Shown: positions 36,310 through 48,954 of the stretch, piece after piece
Layout of the letters: every line of letters starts with the position of its first letter
Position numbering within the stretch: position 1 is the first letter of the stretch
Assembly (NCBI GenBank): GCA_000727475.1
Contig: KL647320.1
Location: forward strand, 816,059-880,058
From: Sarcocystis neurona
Lineage: Eukaryota > Apicomplexa > Conoidasida > Eucoccidiorida > Sarcocystidae
Length of the DNA: 64,000 nucleotides
Reading direction: 5' to 3'
Program-made: the position numbers and the translations under genes
Notes under the pieces: generated by a model
The model's input: only the letters and a program-made list of their open reading frames with translations
What the model was told of the DNA's origin: nothing
Databases searched by the model: none

Positions 36310-39300
36310 TCTCAAACAGCAGCGGTCCTTTCCCTTTGTGAGAAACATATTCGACCATAAATTCCGTCCTTCTGTCTCTTCCCACACCACACATATATAT
36401 GCGTTGTGTCCACCCTCCAGGTATATATATATATGTGTATGTAGAGTGTGGATATGAATTTATACGTACGTATGAGGAGTAAGTTCTTCTATAAGTATCC
36501 CTTCACCGTCTGCTTCCACGTCTTGTACTCCGTGCTTGTCTGGCCGCCTATATATATACACATTACATACGTGTCCGTCTATCAGATTTGTGAAGTATAT
36601 ATATACATATATATATATGTACAAGAGTAGGGTATACATTCACATATGTATGCACATATATATTTATACATATATATATACGTGTGTTTGTATGCATGTA
36701 TGTGTACACGTTGCATGTATAAAGTTCTATCAGACTTGTGTATATATATATATGTATTTATTCATATATATATATGTGTAAGGTATACATATGCATTTGT
36801 AGTTGTGTATATGTCCCCTGAATTCGTGGCATTACATCTTCTTGTGTGCGCTACATGCGCAAGCATATATACATACACCAACGCATATATACATCCGGAG
36901 AACTACGTGTCCCCCATACAAGCAAATTTTAATATATATATATATATATTTGTATGTGTATATATATATGTATATATATATATATGTCGAGAGCGTTACA
37001 TGCAGTATGTATGTATACAGTGATACTCATATGTATACACCTATATGTATACAGACAGTCACACCTATACATATGTGTATGGATATATGTATAGAGAGAG
37101 AGCGTCACATATATATATATATATAGTGATTCATATATGTATACATCTGTGTATATTGCAGTGGTGAAACGCAGGCCTGTACGGGACAGCTGCAGTGCGT
37201 ATCTTTTACGCATGCGATCTATAAACTTGCCTACGCATACAAGAGATGTCACACGTATATATATGCGTAGACGCATATTTGTATATGCGTCTACATACAA
37301 CTCGACGCGAGGACGTCTTGATCCGCCCCCCGCCTTCGAGCTGCTGGTATAACAGGTGTCCCCCTCGTCTGGAAGGGTGTCTCTCTGCCGTGTGTGTTTT
37401 TCACCCTGATCCTGTGTACTAACTAACAAGCGTCCATAGCGTCCCCAATATATTGCAGTAGAACGTAGGAAAGTAGAAGTGCTCTGATTAATACTCGTCT
37501 TGCGATGAGTATGCGGCCAGTCTTTGACTAGAACTCCTACTGAAATGCATGTGCGACGCGCTCGGGGTCGCGGGTAGACTGCAGGGAGAGGAGGAGGTCC
37601 TCTGCATAGATAAAGAAGTATCTGTAATTGCTGTATGCGTGCACATATACGTATTAATAGTTACACACACACACGTATGCGTATATGGGCGGAGAGATGT
37701 GCAGATCGCAGGTGCAGGTGTCGACTTGCAGGCGAGGTAAAGGGAGTCCGTACATACACACGTATATATGTGTAGGTACTCATTTATAGATGACGGGTGC
37801 ACGTATGTTTCTAATTGCTGCAGATTACGTAGAATGTAAACATTACTACTTTCGCGGAAGTGAATGTGCACGGGCGCCTGGGGACGTCGTTGAAGGACGC
37901 ACAGGTTGTACGCAGCCTTCTGGCGGTCGGCACGAGCTGCTGTTCGTTCGCTCGTCTTCTTCGTCTGTATACGTATAGACACATGTTTATGAACAGAGTC
38001 TGGTGAAGACTGAGAGAGGAACAAATAAACACAGAGGCAGAGAGACACGCCGCCGAGAGAAGTGGGATACCTGCTGTGCAGGCAGGCGGAAGCGGGAGTG
38101 CGGACCATGACGCACTTGGGCCGTACGCATGTGTACATGCGTGTGCACATGAGACGGCTTCCGGAGTTGTGGCCGCGTGTATTCGTCTACGCACGGCTAC
38201 GCGTGTCTGGGGCAATTTAGGGAAGAAGAAACAGAGAGAGGGAGACACACGTGCACGCGTTTAATTGCACGAAGAATATGTATGCAGGCACGCGAAAATA
38301 CATGTACCTCTCTTGGTGAATTAGAGGGAACAGCTGTGTGGCCGCGCAGGGGGTCTCACTGTGAGCCGCCCGTGGGCTTGGACATTTTCCTTGTGAGTTT
38401 CTATCGGCAGCTTCTATTCACACACACTGGCCGGCGCACGTACTTGCGAAGTAAAAGCAAGCTATATACAGGAATCCACAAGGGATACCTGCTAAACCCT
38501 GTGCGTCTTGCATGCACCTGGAAAGTTTGAACAAAACGAATCTGCGCCTCCGGTCTCGTGACGCCTTGGGGCGTACGTACACTCGAAGAGCACCCGGTGA
38601 CACGAATAGGCGGCGGTATACACGTACAACTCAACACTACGGCAGATGTGCTAGTGCGCGCTACTGCCACCATCGCTACGAAGACGGCAAGCACCAGATA
38701 AAAGAGAAGCAAGACACACCGGTAGTCGGTGTGCCCGCGTCTTCTCAAGCTCCGATATTATCGAAGTAACCTGTTTCGCTTGTTGACAAGAAATTCGCAA
38801 TTGCTTCCTTGTGTCACTATGAAAAATATTCTCCCACTTCTTTCTCTTGCTACCGCTACTCCTGTTCCTGGTCTTCCACCGATGATTGCTGCGCCTACGA
38901 CAAGTGCCCTGCCTCTGGGCGCCAGCTGTACCTCCACGTGCTCGCCCAAAACTATGACAGAGGACGACGGGCCTCAAATAAATGAGTCATGAGACAGCGA
39001 GACAGAGAGAAAGAGACACGCACGTATAGCTAATACGGATACGCGCGTGTACCTACGCGTATGCAGGTGTACATGGATGTATACGTGTATATGGGTGCCT
39101 AGGCGTAAATCAAGAGTGGCCGCGAACGGGAGGAAGAAATCAAGAGTTCTGTGTGGTGAGGGAATTTCACAAGTGCCTACTACTATTACTGCTGCCGGTA
39201 CTATAACTGCCTGCGTGTATGCTTGTAGGTATATTTATAATATGATTGGGTATGTGGTGTCGTCTTGCCTCAAGCATGTATGTATATATATATATGTACG

Positions 39301-40395
39301 CAGAGAGAGAGTTAGGAAATATATCACAACGCATGTGGAGCCTGCGACTACGACGAGTACTACTACTACCCGTGTATCTACATATATATATATATATAGT
39401 ATTGTGTGCGTGTGTTGTCCTTTTGTCACAGAGTGAGAGAGAGAATAAAAACCTGAATGTTGTTATATTGCTACATTATAATGTTCAATATATATATATA
39501 TATATTGAATAGTATGATGACCCACTGCCACATGAACACATAGTGTACTGTTTTTCACTTTATATTGTCACACACACACGCATGCGTTTGCATGTGCGCG
39601 CGTGCTGCACTGTACGTACGCACTGTACACACGTATGCGTGCGCATATATATATATATATATATATATGTAAATAGGCCCCTGTGTCTGAAGAGAAGATG
39701 GAAAGCACTGATTTGTTACGCTTGACGCGTGGCGGACGGTGCAAAGGCTGCAGGTATCCAAGAGAAGCGACACTACGGATGGCTGGGGCAGCAGCAGCAA
39801 CGGAGACTGTTTGTTTTTGAAGCAAATCACATACTGCTCTCTACTACACGCAAAATCCGTGTTGCTCTTTGTGGTCTCGCTGAGTGAGGAAACCAAAGAT
39901 CAACAGCTGTTCCTTTTTTAATCGTCGAATGCCTTCGGGTACGCTCGGGTATAAATATATAGAGAGACAGAAAGACAGACACCTGTATGCGCACACCTCC
40001 GAAGAAGACACGTATCCGAGTTTGTATTGTCCCCTGATTTTTTTCTTGGTGTGTGCATGCATGCCGACACAAATGATGCCATCTTCATTACAGCTCTCGC
40101 ACAGCAACTGGAGCTGCGCAGTTGGGAAGGTCCTCGGCAGAAAGGAACACTGTGTCTGTACTCGTACACTCGGAGTTTCCAATGAACTTGTTCCCTCCGC
40201 CTGCAATGCCGGGACCGCACGTATTTAATAGACGTATATATGCATATGTATATATGTGCAATGCGACACTCATCCATGCAAATATATGTATATACATAGC
40301 ACGTATATATACATATATATGTCGGGACGGCACGTCTCTTATAGACGCGTGTATGCGTACGTACTTATGTGCTATGCGATACTTAGCCATGCACA

Positions 40396-40428
<33 letters not shown>

Positions 40429-41211
40429 TAGCCGAAACGGCACGTATCTAAGAGACCTATGTATGCATATGTATGCGTGTGCCATGTAATACTCAGCCAT
40501 GCGTATGTATATGTACATATATATATATATACATATGCGGAGCTAGAGCCAGACGCAACGGTTTGTAGGTGTTTTGCTAGGTCGGACACACATAAATTTA
40601 CATGTACAATGTGATACGCTGCGCGCGTCTGAACGCAAGACGCGTACGCGTGAACAGCCTGGGACACTCATTCACCTATGTGTACGTGTGTATGTATGAA
40701 TGTTTGCGCATACATATATATATGTATATATAATATTTGCGTGGTAGAGCGAGGCGCTAGTAACAAGAAGGTTCTGAATATAAGACGATACGTGGCAGTG
40801 TACGTACCCTGTTGTGTCGCGTATAATATAGAATCGCCAAATCTACAAAGGTGTATACGGGCATGAATTTCCACTTATAATTCAAGTGGTCATTAGAAAA
40901 AACACCTGTGCGTTGTATATACCTGCAGCGTGATGTGCCGTCTACCTGGCCCCTTACTGGTTTCTCGCACTCCGCCCCTCCTACGTTGCTGCTGCCACTT
41001 TAACAGGCTTAGCGCGACGCATCTCTGCAGTCACACAAAAATGACATAGAATACACGTGTGTTGGTGTATCTTTGTGTGTCGTTATATATGGGCACGAGA
41101 GTAATACACGGTGGTGAAAAGGATCGGACAAGCATCTCAGCGATGCATGAATAATATCACTTCGTTTGGCAAGGGCGGCCCACGCGTCTTCGACGCAGCA
41201 TCCAGCAGGAT
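36310..41211. other. Repeat-rich intergenic region
   Basis: TATA/TGTA microsatellites are interrupted by unique islands (about 37140-38270, 38500-39000, 39720-40220 and 40530-41200). Small ORFs occur; the most coding-like is minus 38949-38758 (63 codons: MGEHVEVQLAPRG...), but the plus strand is open as well. No gene can be supported firmly. A palindrome variant GGCGTACGTACACT lies at 38570-38583. Confidence 0.5.
40211..40545. repeat. Three-copy ~111-bp tandem repeat
   Basis: Copies starting near 40211, 40323 and 40434 share GGCACGTMTYT, AGACS, TATGC and a TACTYAGCCATGC segment, each followed by a TA run. Divergence between copies is moderate. Confidence 0.8.
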
Positions 41212-43200
41212 TCACGTTCTTTCCCTTGACTTTGGCATGGCACTCGAGAGTTCCTTGTTGGTGCTCCGCAGCTTCGTGAAGAATGCGCTGCGTTCCTTCA
41301 GACTTCGCACTTTTAAAGAATGGCCTTCCGTCCTGTGCGCGTCACGGGAGTTTGAAAAGAACGGTTGAACCACCCAACTCGTCCACGCCCCTCTCCTGTG
41401 ACGCCCGAAGTTTCTCTGAAATGGGTGACGACGCGCTAGATATATCGTCGAAGTTGTGCGAACGCGCCCCGCGACAACCTACACGCAGGCGCGTCTATTG
41501 TAGTAGCTAGTTGTTGTGGTGGTATATGTGTAGGTTTCTACGGAAAAAGAGATAGCGAATCCTCCAGTCTCGTGTAGTTGTCTCCACTTAATACGGTTCA
41601 CTGATGACGACTTGGCGATCCATTTCGCGTATTCCTCTACTTTGTACTGTTCGCTGATGACTTGTGGAAAGACGATTAATATCTATTGTGGACGGGGTTG
41701 CGAGTCTCGGAGCACCGGGACATCCTTCCCCTGAAGAGGTGTCCTCTGTTCAAACGTAAAGTAGCAATTTTTAAAAAGTGCGCAAACTCACCGCGTGCTC
41801 CGACTTGTGCGTCTCCGTGTTGGAGGTGTTGATGTTGGTGGAGGCCCTCATACTGCCATTCCTCCAGCTGCTGTCGCTCGCGGCATTAGTTCGTCACTCT
41901 CCTGCTACGTGATTCTCCTGCCCCCATACATTTTCTGTCCCCCTGTTGTTACCTTCATGTTGCGCACAACCTTCCATTCACTCACTTCTCATCTGCAGCT
42001 ATGGCTACTACTCACCTGGCGAATGATCTGTCTTTTTTTTCAACATACGCCGCTGTTGCAGGTGCTCCGATGCCAGCTGGTGCAGCTTGCAGTTGGTGGG
42101 TATACACTTGTGAAAAGCCACCTAGGTAGGTCTTACCTAGAGGTGGTGTAAAACTAGAATGTGTAGACCCATGCAGGATACATTCACATGCACATATACC
42201 TTTGTGAATCTGTACACGGTCACGTATGTATACGTCTTGTATTGACGCGCCTGCCCATTGTTGCATGCAAACTTTTCTCTCGCTCCTGCCTTTCCTCCTT
42301 CTTTTGTAGCCTTCGCTAACAATATGCTGCGTGCCCTACCGCACCGTGTTACGCTGCTTGAACTGCTGCGGCAGCTGCAGCTACTGCTACTGCAGCTGCT
42401 GGACCTCTCTGCTTCCGCTGTGACTATCACGCCTCGCATACTGCTGGGCACCATACACTTGTGCTGCTTCATTTGTTGCTGACATCCGCACGGCTTCTGC
42501 CTCTGGTGATGCTAAACCGTCCCGTGCTGCACGTCGCTGTTTCTTCCTAGACGACAGAATCCACGCTCTACTCTGCTCGGCTGCTACTTCGTGAATAGAC
42601 GCATCGCTTTTGTCCATCGCATCAGGCGCTGTTCTGCGCAGTGTTGCTTGTCGGTTTGCCGTTCCGTCGTTCGCAGTTACAGTCCTTGCTGCACTGCAGT
42701 GGTTTAGCAGCCCTCTTCTAAGCGTTCACACTTTTCATCTTGCTGCTGCTCCGCCTGCTGCGCTCTCTACCGATTGGTGCTTGAATAAGTACAGGAATTC
42801 AGAAAAGGCATGCAGTAGGGGCAAACAACAATGTTACCTTCACCAGTTCTAGCCTAGAGGGGGGAGCAGTGCCAACAGTATGTGCGGGGCATTTGTACGT
42901 AAGCAGATGTTGTGCACGGGTGCACACATAGCAGTAAATATACACGTAAGTATGTCAACTGCAAAAAAGTCAGTCTCCTTGGACAGGGGTAGTACACACC
43001 TGTAGCTGCGCTACACCTACGTCCATGGGCTTACACGTTTGCACACACTTAGTGCCCTAAACTTTCTCTTGGACGCAACAGTAGTGCAGAAAGAATGCTC
43101 CTTCGTCAGCATCTTGCCAAGGTACTCGTTAGTATCAAGCGGCGGAGCGCGCGGAAAGGCAGCAACAGCAGCAGCGATCGTTGCAACAGAATCTCGTAAA
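41212..43200 (-). CDS. Unknown protein, minus-strand multi-exon gene (3' part resolved)
   Basis: Three 3' exons fit together: 42121-42016 (donor GTGAGT), 41867-41792 (donor GTGAGT) and 41415-41212 ending in TGA. Phases 2 and 0 match, and the last exon is exactly 68 codons including the stop. The joined peptide runs GGFSQVYTHQLQAAPAG, ATAAYVEKKDRSFAS, TNINTSNTETHKSEHA and KERSAFFTKLRSTNKELS, and ends AMPKSRERT. Further upstream the minus strand has two very coding-like pieces. One ends at GTAAGC (43034 down), with LDTNEYLGKMLTKEHSF and VASKRKFRALSVCKR. The other (about 42700-42390) reads DASIHEVAAEQSRAW, SSRKKQRRAARDG and SATNEAAQVYGAQQY. The joins among these were not resolved. The protein is hydrophilic and Lys/Arg/Ser/Thr-rich, with no membrane segment and no recognised domain. 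Confidence 0.5.
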
Positions 43201-46200
43201 CAGTAAGAGCGCTTCAGCAGCAGCCAAAGGAGCAGCCGCAGTAACCGGCAGAAAAAGCAGCTACAGCAGCGGCCGCAGTACCCAGCAGAAAAAGCGGCTA
43301 CAGCAGCAGCGGGAGCGTAGAAGAGGATGGCACCCGCAATAGCAGCAGCATCAGTTATGCACGCACAGGGCCCCAACATTTTTAGACCCCAGCAACTGCA
43401 GCGCAAACTACGCCTGCACTTTACCCTGTATGGTATACACGATCATATACAGTAGCGAGAGAGAATCTGCGAAGAAATTCTGAACACACACATCTCTATA
43501 TGGATGTGTATACATGTCTACCCGTGTCTAGTAGCGTTGTGGGTATCTTAACTACTGCGGCTGTGTGCACATAGAAGCGCGTTTATGCTGCCGTCGTAGT
43601 AGGCATGCAGGGGTCAGAATACCGGTGTTCCGACGCGTCGTGAGGAGAACAACAACAGCGGAACATAGACTAAACGGCAGCACTCGTCGCATCTTCTGCG
43701 AGAGAGAAGCCGACTGCGGCACAGCAAAAAGGCGGCAGCCGCACTTCCGGGAGCAGAAAAGTTGCTTGAGGGCCAGAAACGGTACTAGCAGCAGCAACAG
43801 CAAATGGAAGGGCGTTTCTGCAGTGACAGCGTCCTCCTAGCTGGCTGCTGTGCGGCCAGCACCGACAGCAGCAGCAGCAGCAGCACCCAACAGCAGCAGC
43901 AACCACAGGGGGGGCGATAGCAGCGGCAGGTATCGAGTGACATAAGGGGAAACTGACGGATGTCCTCTCTTATCCCGCGGAAGCAAAGGAGAATATTTCT
44001 TCTTTGTGCTGTGCACGACGCGCACGAGAGGGGCTGGGGTCTCTCCTGCCACCGGCTTTTATTCGTACAGACGTAGCTGCTATAGTTCTTGCAGTGTGGT
44101 CACATTAACGAACGGGAGGATTCCTCGGTCTCTTTTGCCACCCACGCAGCTTCGCGGGCGGGTTCGGCCCACCCCTGCTGGTTGCATTTTCTAATGTGTG
44201 CAAGGGTTTCTACACGTCACCAAATATACAAGTACGTCGTTCTCATTATGTTGCTATTCTTACATAGTAACACTGCGGCGGGATGGCCCACGTTGCAGCT
44301 GCTGCTGAGCAAGTGCCCCTGCTTCTCGCGTGCGAGTACACAGAGCACCCCAACAAGATGAATGGGCGTCAGTTTCGATGAAGAAAAATCACGTGAGACA
44401 CGCCGTTGCTACTGCTGCTACTCACGGTACCTCCGTGTACGCTGCTGGTGCTCCTGTGACCGATCCCCCCACCTCCTGCCCCTGCCGCTACTCTGGCAAC
44501 TGCTGACGGTGCTGCTGCATCTGCTGCTGCTGGTGCTGCGAGAGAGAGAGAGAGGAAAAGGATTTCAGTGCTGCTCTCGCTGATGCTGCTCCTACTCGTG
44601 CTGGACACATGACTGCTGCTACTGCTGCTGGTGGTGTACTGGCTGTGTGGTTGCTATTCCTGCAGCAGCTGCGCGTTCGGCTCTGCTTGTCTAATTCCTG
44701 ATAACGTTCTTACCCGTCTCGGCTCCTCAACTTCTCTCCCTCCGTGCCATCGCAGGTGTCGCTGCTGCTGACGCTTCCGCTCCTTACGCTGCTACTCCTG
44801 CCGCTGCAGCTTCTAGCGGTACTGCTGCAGGTGAGGCCTCTCCCTCTGCTGGCGCTTTCACAGGAAAACTGTGAAAGGACAACGTATTTCCAGTGCTTCT
44901 TCGCTACTGCTCTGTTGCCGCGTTTCTCTACACGGCAACAGCGGAAACGCGAGCTCCGCCAGGAAGAACAGCAGCAGCAGCATCTTCGACAACAGCAGCA
45001 AGAGACTGGCAACAGCGGCAACGGTAGAAGCCCCATCAGCAGCTGGGAAAGTTCATGCTGCAGTAGCCGTGAACGACCGACAGCTGCAGGAGCAGCAGCA
45101 GAAGCAGAAGCAACAGCAGCAACAGCGGGTGCTGCGGGAGACGGCTTGCCAGCAGAGTCAGCAAGCAAAGCGAATCCTCCGTACGCAGCAGCAGAAGCAG
45201 CAGAAGCAGCAGCAGCAGCAGCAACCACAACGGTCCTGGGGGCAGTAGTCGCAGCAGCAGAGGCAGCGAACTCGAGCACCCGCAGGACCGCAGCGCCGCC
45301 CGAGCTGCAGCAGCAAGTCATAGCAGCAGAGGTACAATCAAACAAGAGCTCTTTTTCGGAGGTCAACGCGCAAAGAACCCTTCTCTTCTCGAACTCTCTA
45401 GTTCTCCAACCACCTCAAGATCTCCCTCCCTTGGAACCGTGAGCGAGCTGCTACACCTGCTATAGCAGCAGGACTGCCGTAGACCACCAGCGGCACCAGC
45501 GTCTAGACACTAAAAACAACAACAGCAGAAAATCAGGCGCGCGGCAACAGCAGGAAGTGCGCTGCGGGCAGCGCGATCAGCCACGCGTGCTGTGAAGGAG
45601 CAGAACTGCTCTCGGGCAGCCGCATCGGGCAACGTGTCCGACCCTACTCGCAGCGCCACGACGCGTGAGACTACTGCAGGGCTCGGGGCAGCAGGGGACG
45701 CAGCAGCAGCTCCTCCTCTGTTATGCAGCTGGCGTTTCCTCGACGTGTGGCGGCGACACTGAAGAAAGCAGCAGTGGGCCACCATGGCACGTGTCCCCCA
45801 GACCCTGTCAAGCAACCCCAGCAGCAAACACTTGTCGAAGCACTTCTGAAGAGATCGCGGGAGACGCAGCGTTCGTACATGTTCACGTCCGCGACAACCT
45901 TTCTCTGCCCGTGTGGACGCCTCAATTGTGGACACTTCTGATGCGCGTGAGACAGCGTTGCCGCTGCTCATGCGATGGGGCTGCATCGCAGCGTACTACT
46001 AACCGCTGCTATTATCTTATTCGTCTTCCCGCTGCCGCGGTGTTGGCCGTGTACTGCGCGTGTCCTCCTTGTGACGTCCCTTCGTGTCTGTGTGTGCGTG
46101 CGTGAGTCCTCCACCGCATCATCTGCAGCAGGTGCTCCTGCTGGCGGCTGCTGCTGCAGTTTACCACTTGCTGCTGCTGCTCCTCGCTGATTCTTACCGT

Positions 46201-48727
46201 TGCGCGGCTGCTGTGCAGCCCCTGCAGCTGCTGCGGCGCACTTCTCGCTGCTGTTGCTCCTGGATGACTCTAACTACTTCCCCCTGCGTGGCGGCTGTGT
46301 AGCTGGTGCTGTGGCGGGGCTTTTCTGTCACCGGGCTGCGGCGGCTGCTGCTGGTTTTGAGCGTGCGCTACGCTGCTGCTGTCGCTGCGGCCGCGTCTGC
46401 GGATTTTCGTGGATAGCTCTTTCTCTCAGCTGCTGCTGCTGCTCCTCCCGCTCGCGCGACTTGCTGCTGCTGGCCACGGCGTTGTGGGACTTCCACCTTG
46501 TTGCTGCGGCGCACCTCTCTCTATACGAGAAGCTTCAGAGCGCGCAAGCCAGGAGGACTCCTCTGTGCAAGCGCCTTCGACTCTTCTTGCCCTTCATTTC
46601 CTCCGTTGTTGCTCTCTTCTCTTCTTTTCCATTTCCCGCCGCGTATCGGCCGCAGTCCGCGGCCACGCAAAACCGTGAGCACTCTCCTCCTCCTCCTCAT
46701 TCTCCAACCCGCCGTTTCTTCCCTTTCTCTTCCTTCCGGCAGTCGTCGCTTGTCGCAAGTGTGTGTAACTGGAATGCGCCGCTGCTGCTGTCGCTTCTGC
46801 TTTCCTGCTATCGCTCCTGCTGTCGTCCCTGCTGTGCTGCTATCGCCTCTGCGTGGCTTCTGTCGCTTCTCCTTTGCTGCTGTTGCTGCTGTTTCGGCTG
46901 CTGTTGTCGCTGCTTCGGCTGCTGTTGCCGCTCTTACTGTGGAGCTTCTGCTGGACTTGGCACGCGCTCTCGCGCGCCACACCTACACCACGCCGCTGCA
47001 GGATTGCTGGCAGGCAGTTTCTTGTCTCTCTCTCTCTCCCCCTGTTTTCTCTCACACCTGCTTCCACACTGCTGCGGCTACTTGTTCTGCTGCTGGGCAG
47101 CGTGACGACTGCTGCTGTATGCCATTGCTGCGCCGGTGCTGCTGCAATTGACACTGCTGCGACTCGCGCGCGTCCCTGCTGCTGCGCCGTGCTGGGCCGG
47201 CTGCGCGCGTCTTGCTGCTGCTGCTGCTGGTGGAGTTTTCCTGCCGTCACCGCCAACGCGACTGCTGCTGCTGCTGCTTCTGAATGAGTCGTCGCCGCTG
47301 TGCGTTTCTCCTCTCCGGCGCCGGCCTTGCAGGCGTTTTCGGCCCGCTGGACAAACGCGTGCGCCTCTGCTAATATTCTCTCTCTCGCTGCAGCCGCCGC
47401 CCCTGCGAGAGGCTGACTGTCGCTTGCTGCCGTGCCAACGGCGCTGCTGCTGTTGCTTCATCTAGCTGTGTGCGGTGTGTGTGGTTGCCGCTGTGTTGGA
47501 CCGGGAATTTCTCTTCCGTCGTGTATTTTTTGTGGGGGAGCAGCAGCTGCTGCTGCTCAGCGGCTTTAGTCGAGCGTCTCCCCACACGTCATCTCTTCCT
47601 CCACCTCCCGTTGTGTGGTTGTGTCTCGGTAGCTCTTCTTGCCCAGCGCAGCAGCGGCAGCAGCGGCAGCAGCAGCAGAGCAGTGCAGCCGCCGCGCAGC
47701 AGCAGCAGCAGTGGCACGCAGCAGCAGCAGCAGCATCAGCACGCTGCGGAGGTGGGCAAGAAGAAGCAGCAGCGGTCGCTCATGTGAACCGGCGGTGCGG
47801 CAGCGGCCGCCAAGGCAGCAGCTGCGCGGCACGAGGACAACAAGAAGAACACGCCGCCACCCACTTCTGTTGCCGCGCTGAGTGCTAGCGCCGCAGTGCG
47901 CTTCAAGAAGAGCATCCATCCCTTCGGCTGGGCGCGCGCGATGACACGAGCAGCCGCTGCGCTCTGCTTCTGCTGCCCGGTGTTGATGATCTTCTGCCCT
48001 CTGTCAACGGCCCAGGACAGCAGCAGCAGCAGGAGCAACCCAGGTGGTGCCGCAGCGCTGCCGTGGCGGGGTGGTTGTCAGCGGAAGGAGAAGCGCTGCC
48101 GCGATCTTCATTCACGCTGAGAGCCGCGCCACCCCACATCGCTATCCTGCGGTGCCTGTGTAGCACACAGCAGGCCTACTGCAGGATTAATATAACCGGC
48201 GCGCGTGAGGGAGCACCAGCAGCAGCAGCAGCCAAGACCGCGCGGGCGCCACCGCTCCCCCCTGCCCCACCACCGCAACAGCAGCTGCCAAACGCCCGCA
48301 GCTGCCACTGGTACTGAGCAGCTGCTGCGTCAGCCGCCCACACAGGAAGCGTCTACGGCGCACACATCCCTGCTGCTGTCGCTGCTGCTGCAGGCTTCAC
48401 CTGTCGACAAGGTCGGACGTACAGGGGTCTCGTGCTCCGCAGCAGCGGCCTCGGCGGTGACAAAAGCGGAAGGGAAGGAGGGGCCGTCTTCCTCCTCTTG
48501 GCCGTTCTTTGCCCAGCAGCCAGCAATACCGCGCAGCAGCCACACCAGCGGCCGCCGCGCAGCAGACCCAACTCTCAGCAGCAGCCACACCAGCAGCCGC
48601 CGCGCAGCCGGCCCAACACAAGAGCAGCCACAGCAGCAGGCACAGCAGCAGGCACAGCAGAATAATAATATTAGTGGCGGTGACATGCGGAGAAGTAACA
48701 GTGGCAGACCGTAGTTCTGCCGAACGC
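43201..48727. other. AGC-rich region, competing frames, gene(s) probable but unresolved
   Basis: All six frames are open for long stretches because of CAG/CTG repeats. The best minus candidates are 44052-43837 (MAGETPAPLVRVVHSTKKKY), the segment with SDTLPDAAAREQFCSFTARV (45986-45510), and 47461-47078 (MKQQQQRRWHGSKRQSASRR). They could be 5' exons of the 41.2-kb gene or a separate one. The best plus candidates are the exon ending at GTGAGA near 45951 (FVHVHVRDNLSLPVWTPQLW) and 47788-48010 (VRFKKSIHPFGWARAM followed by a hydrophobic stretch), plus a Leu-rich helix (ELLLDLARALARHTY near 46950). A divergent pair with starts near 47.46 kb is possible. No family was recognised. Confidence 0.35.
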
Positions 48728-48921
48728 ATGTGCGTCTGCACAGCAGTTCAACAACGGCAGCAACGGGCAACAGCAGAAACAGCCACAGTAGAAACAACAG
48801 CACCGGCAGAACCAGCAACAGGAGAATCAACAGCAGGAGAGTCAATAGGAGAACCAACAGCAGGAGAGACAGCAACAGCGGCAAACGCAGCACAGGAAGA
48901 ACAGCAACAGCAGCAACAGCG

Positions 48922-48954
<33 letters not shown>

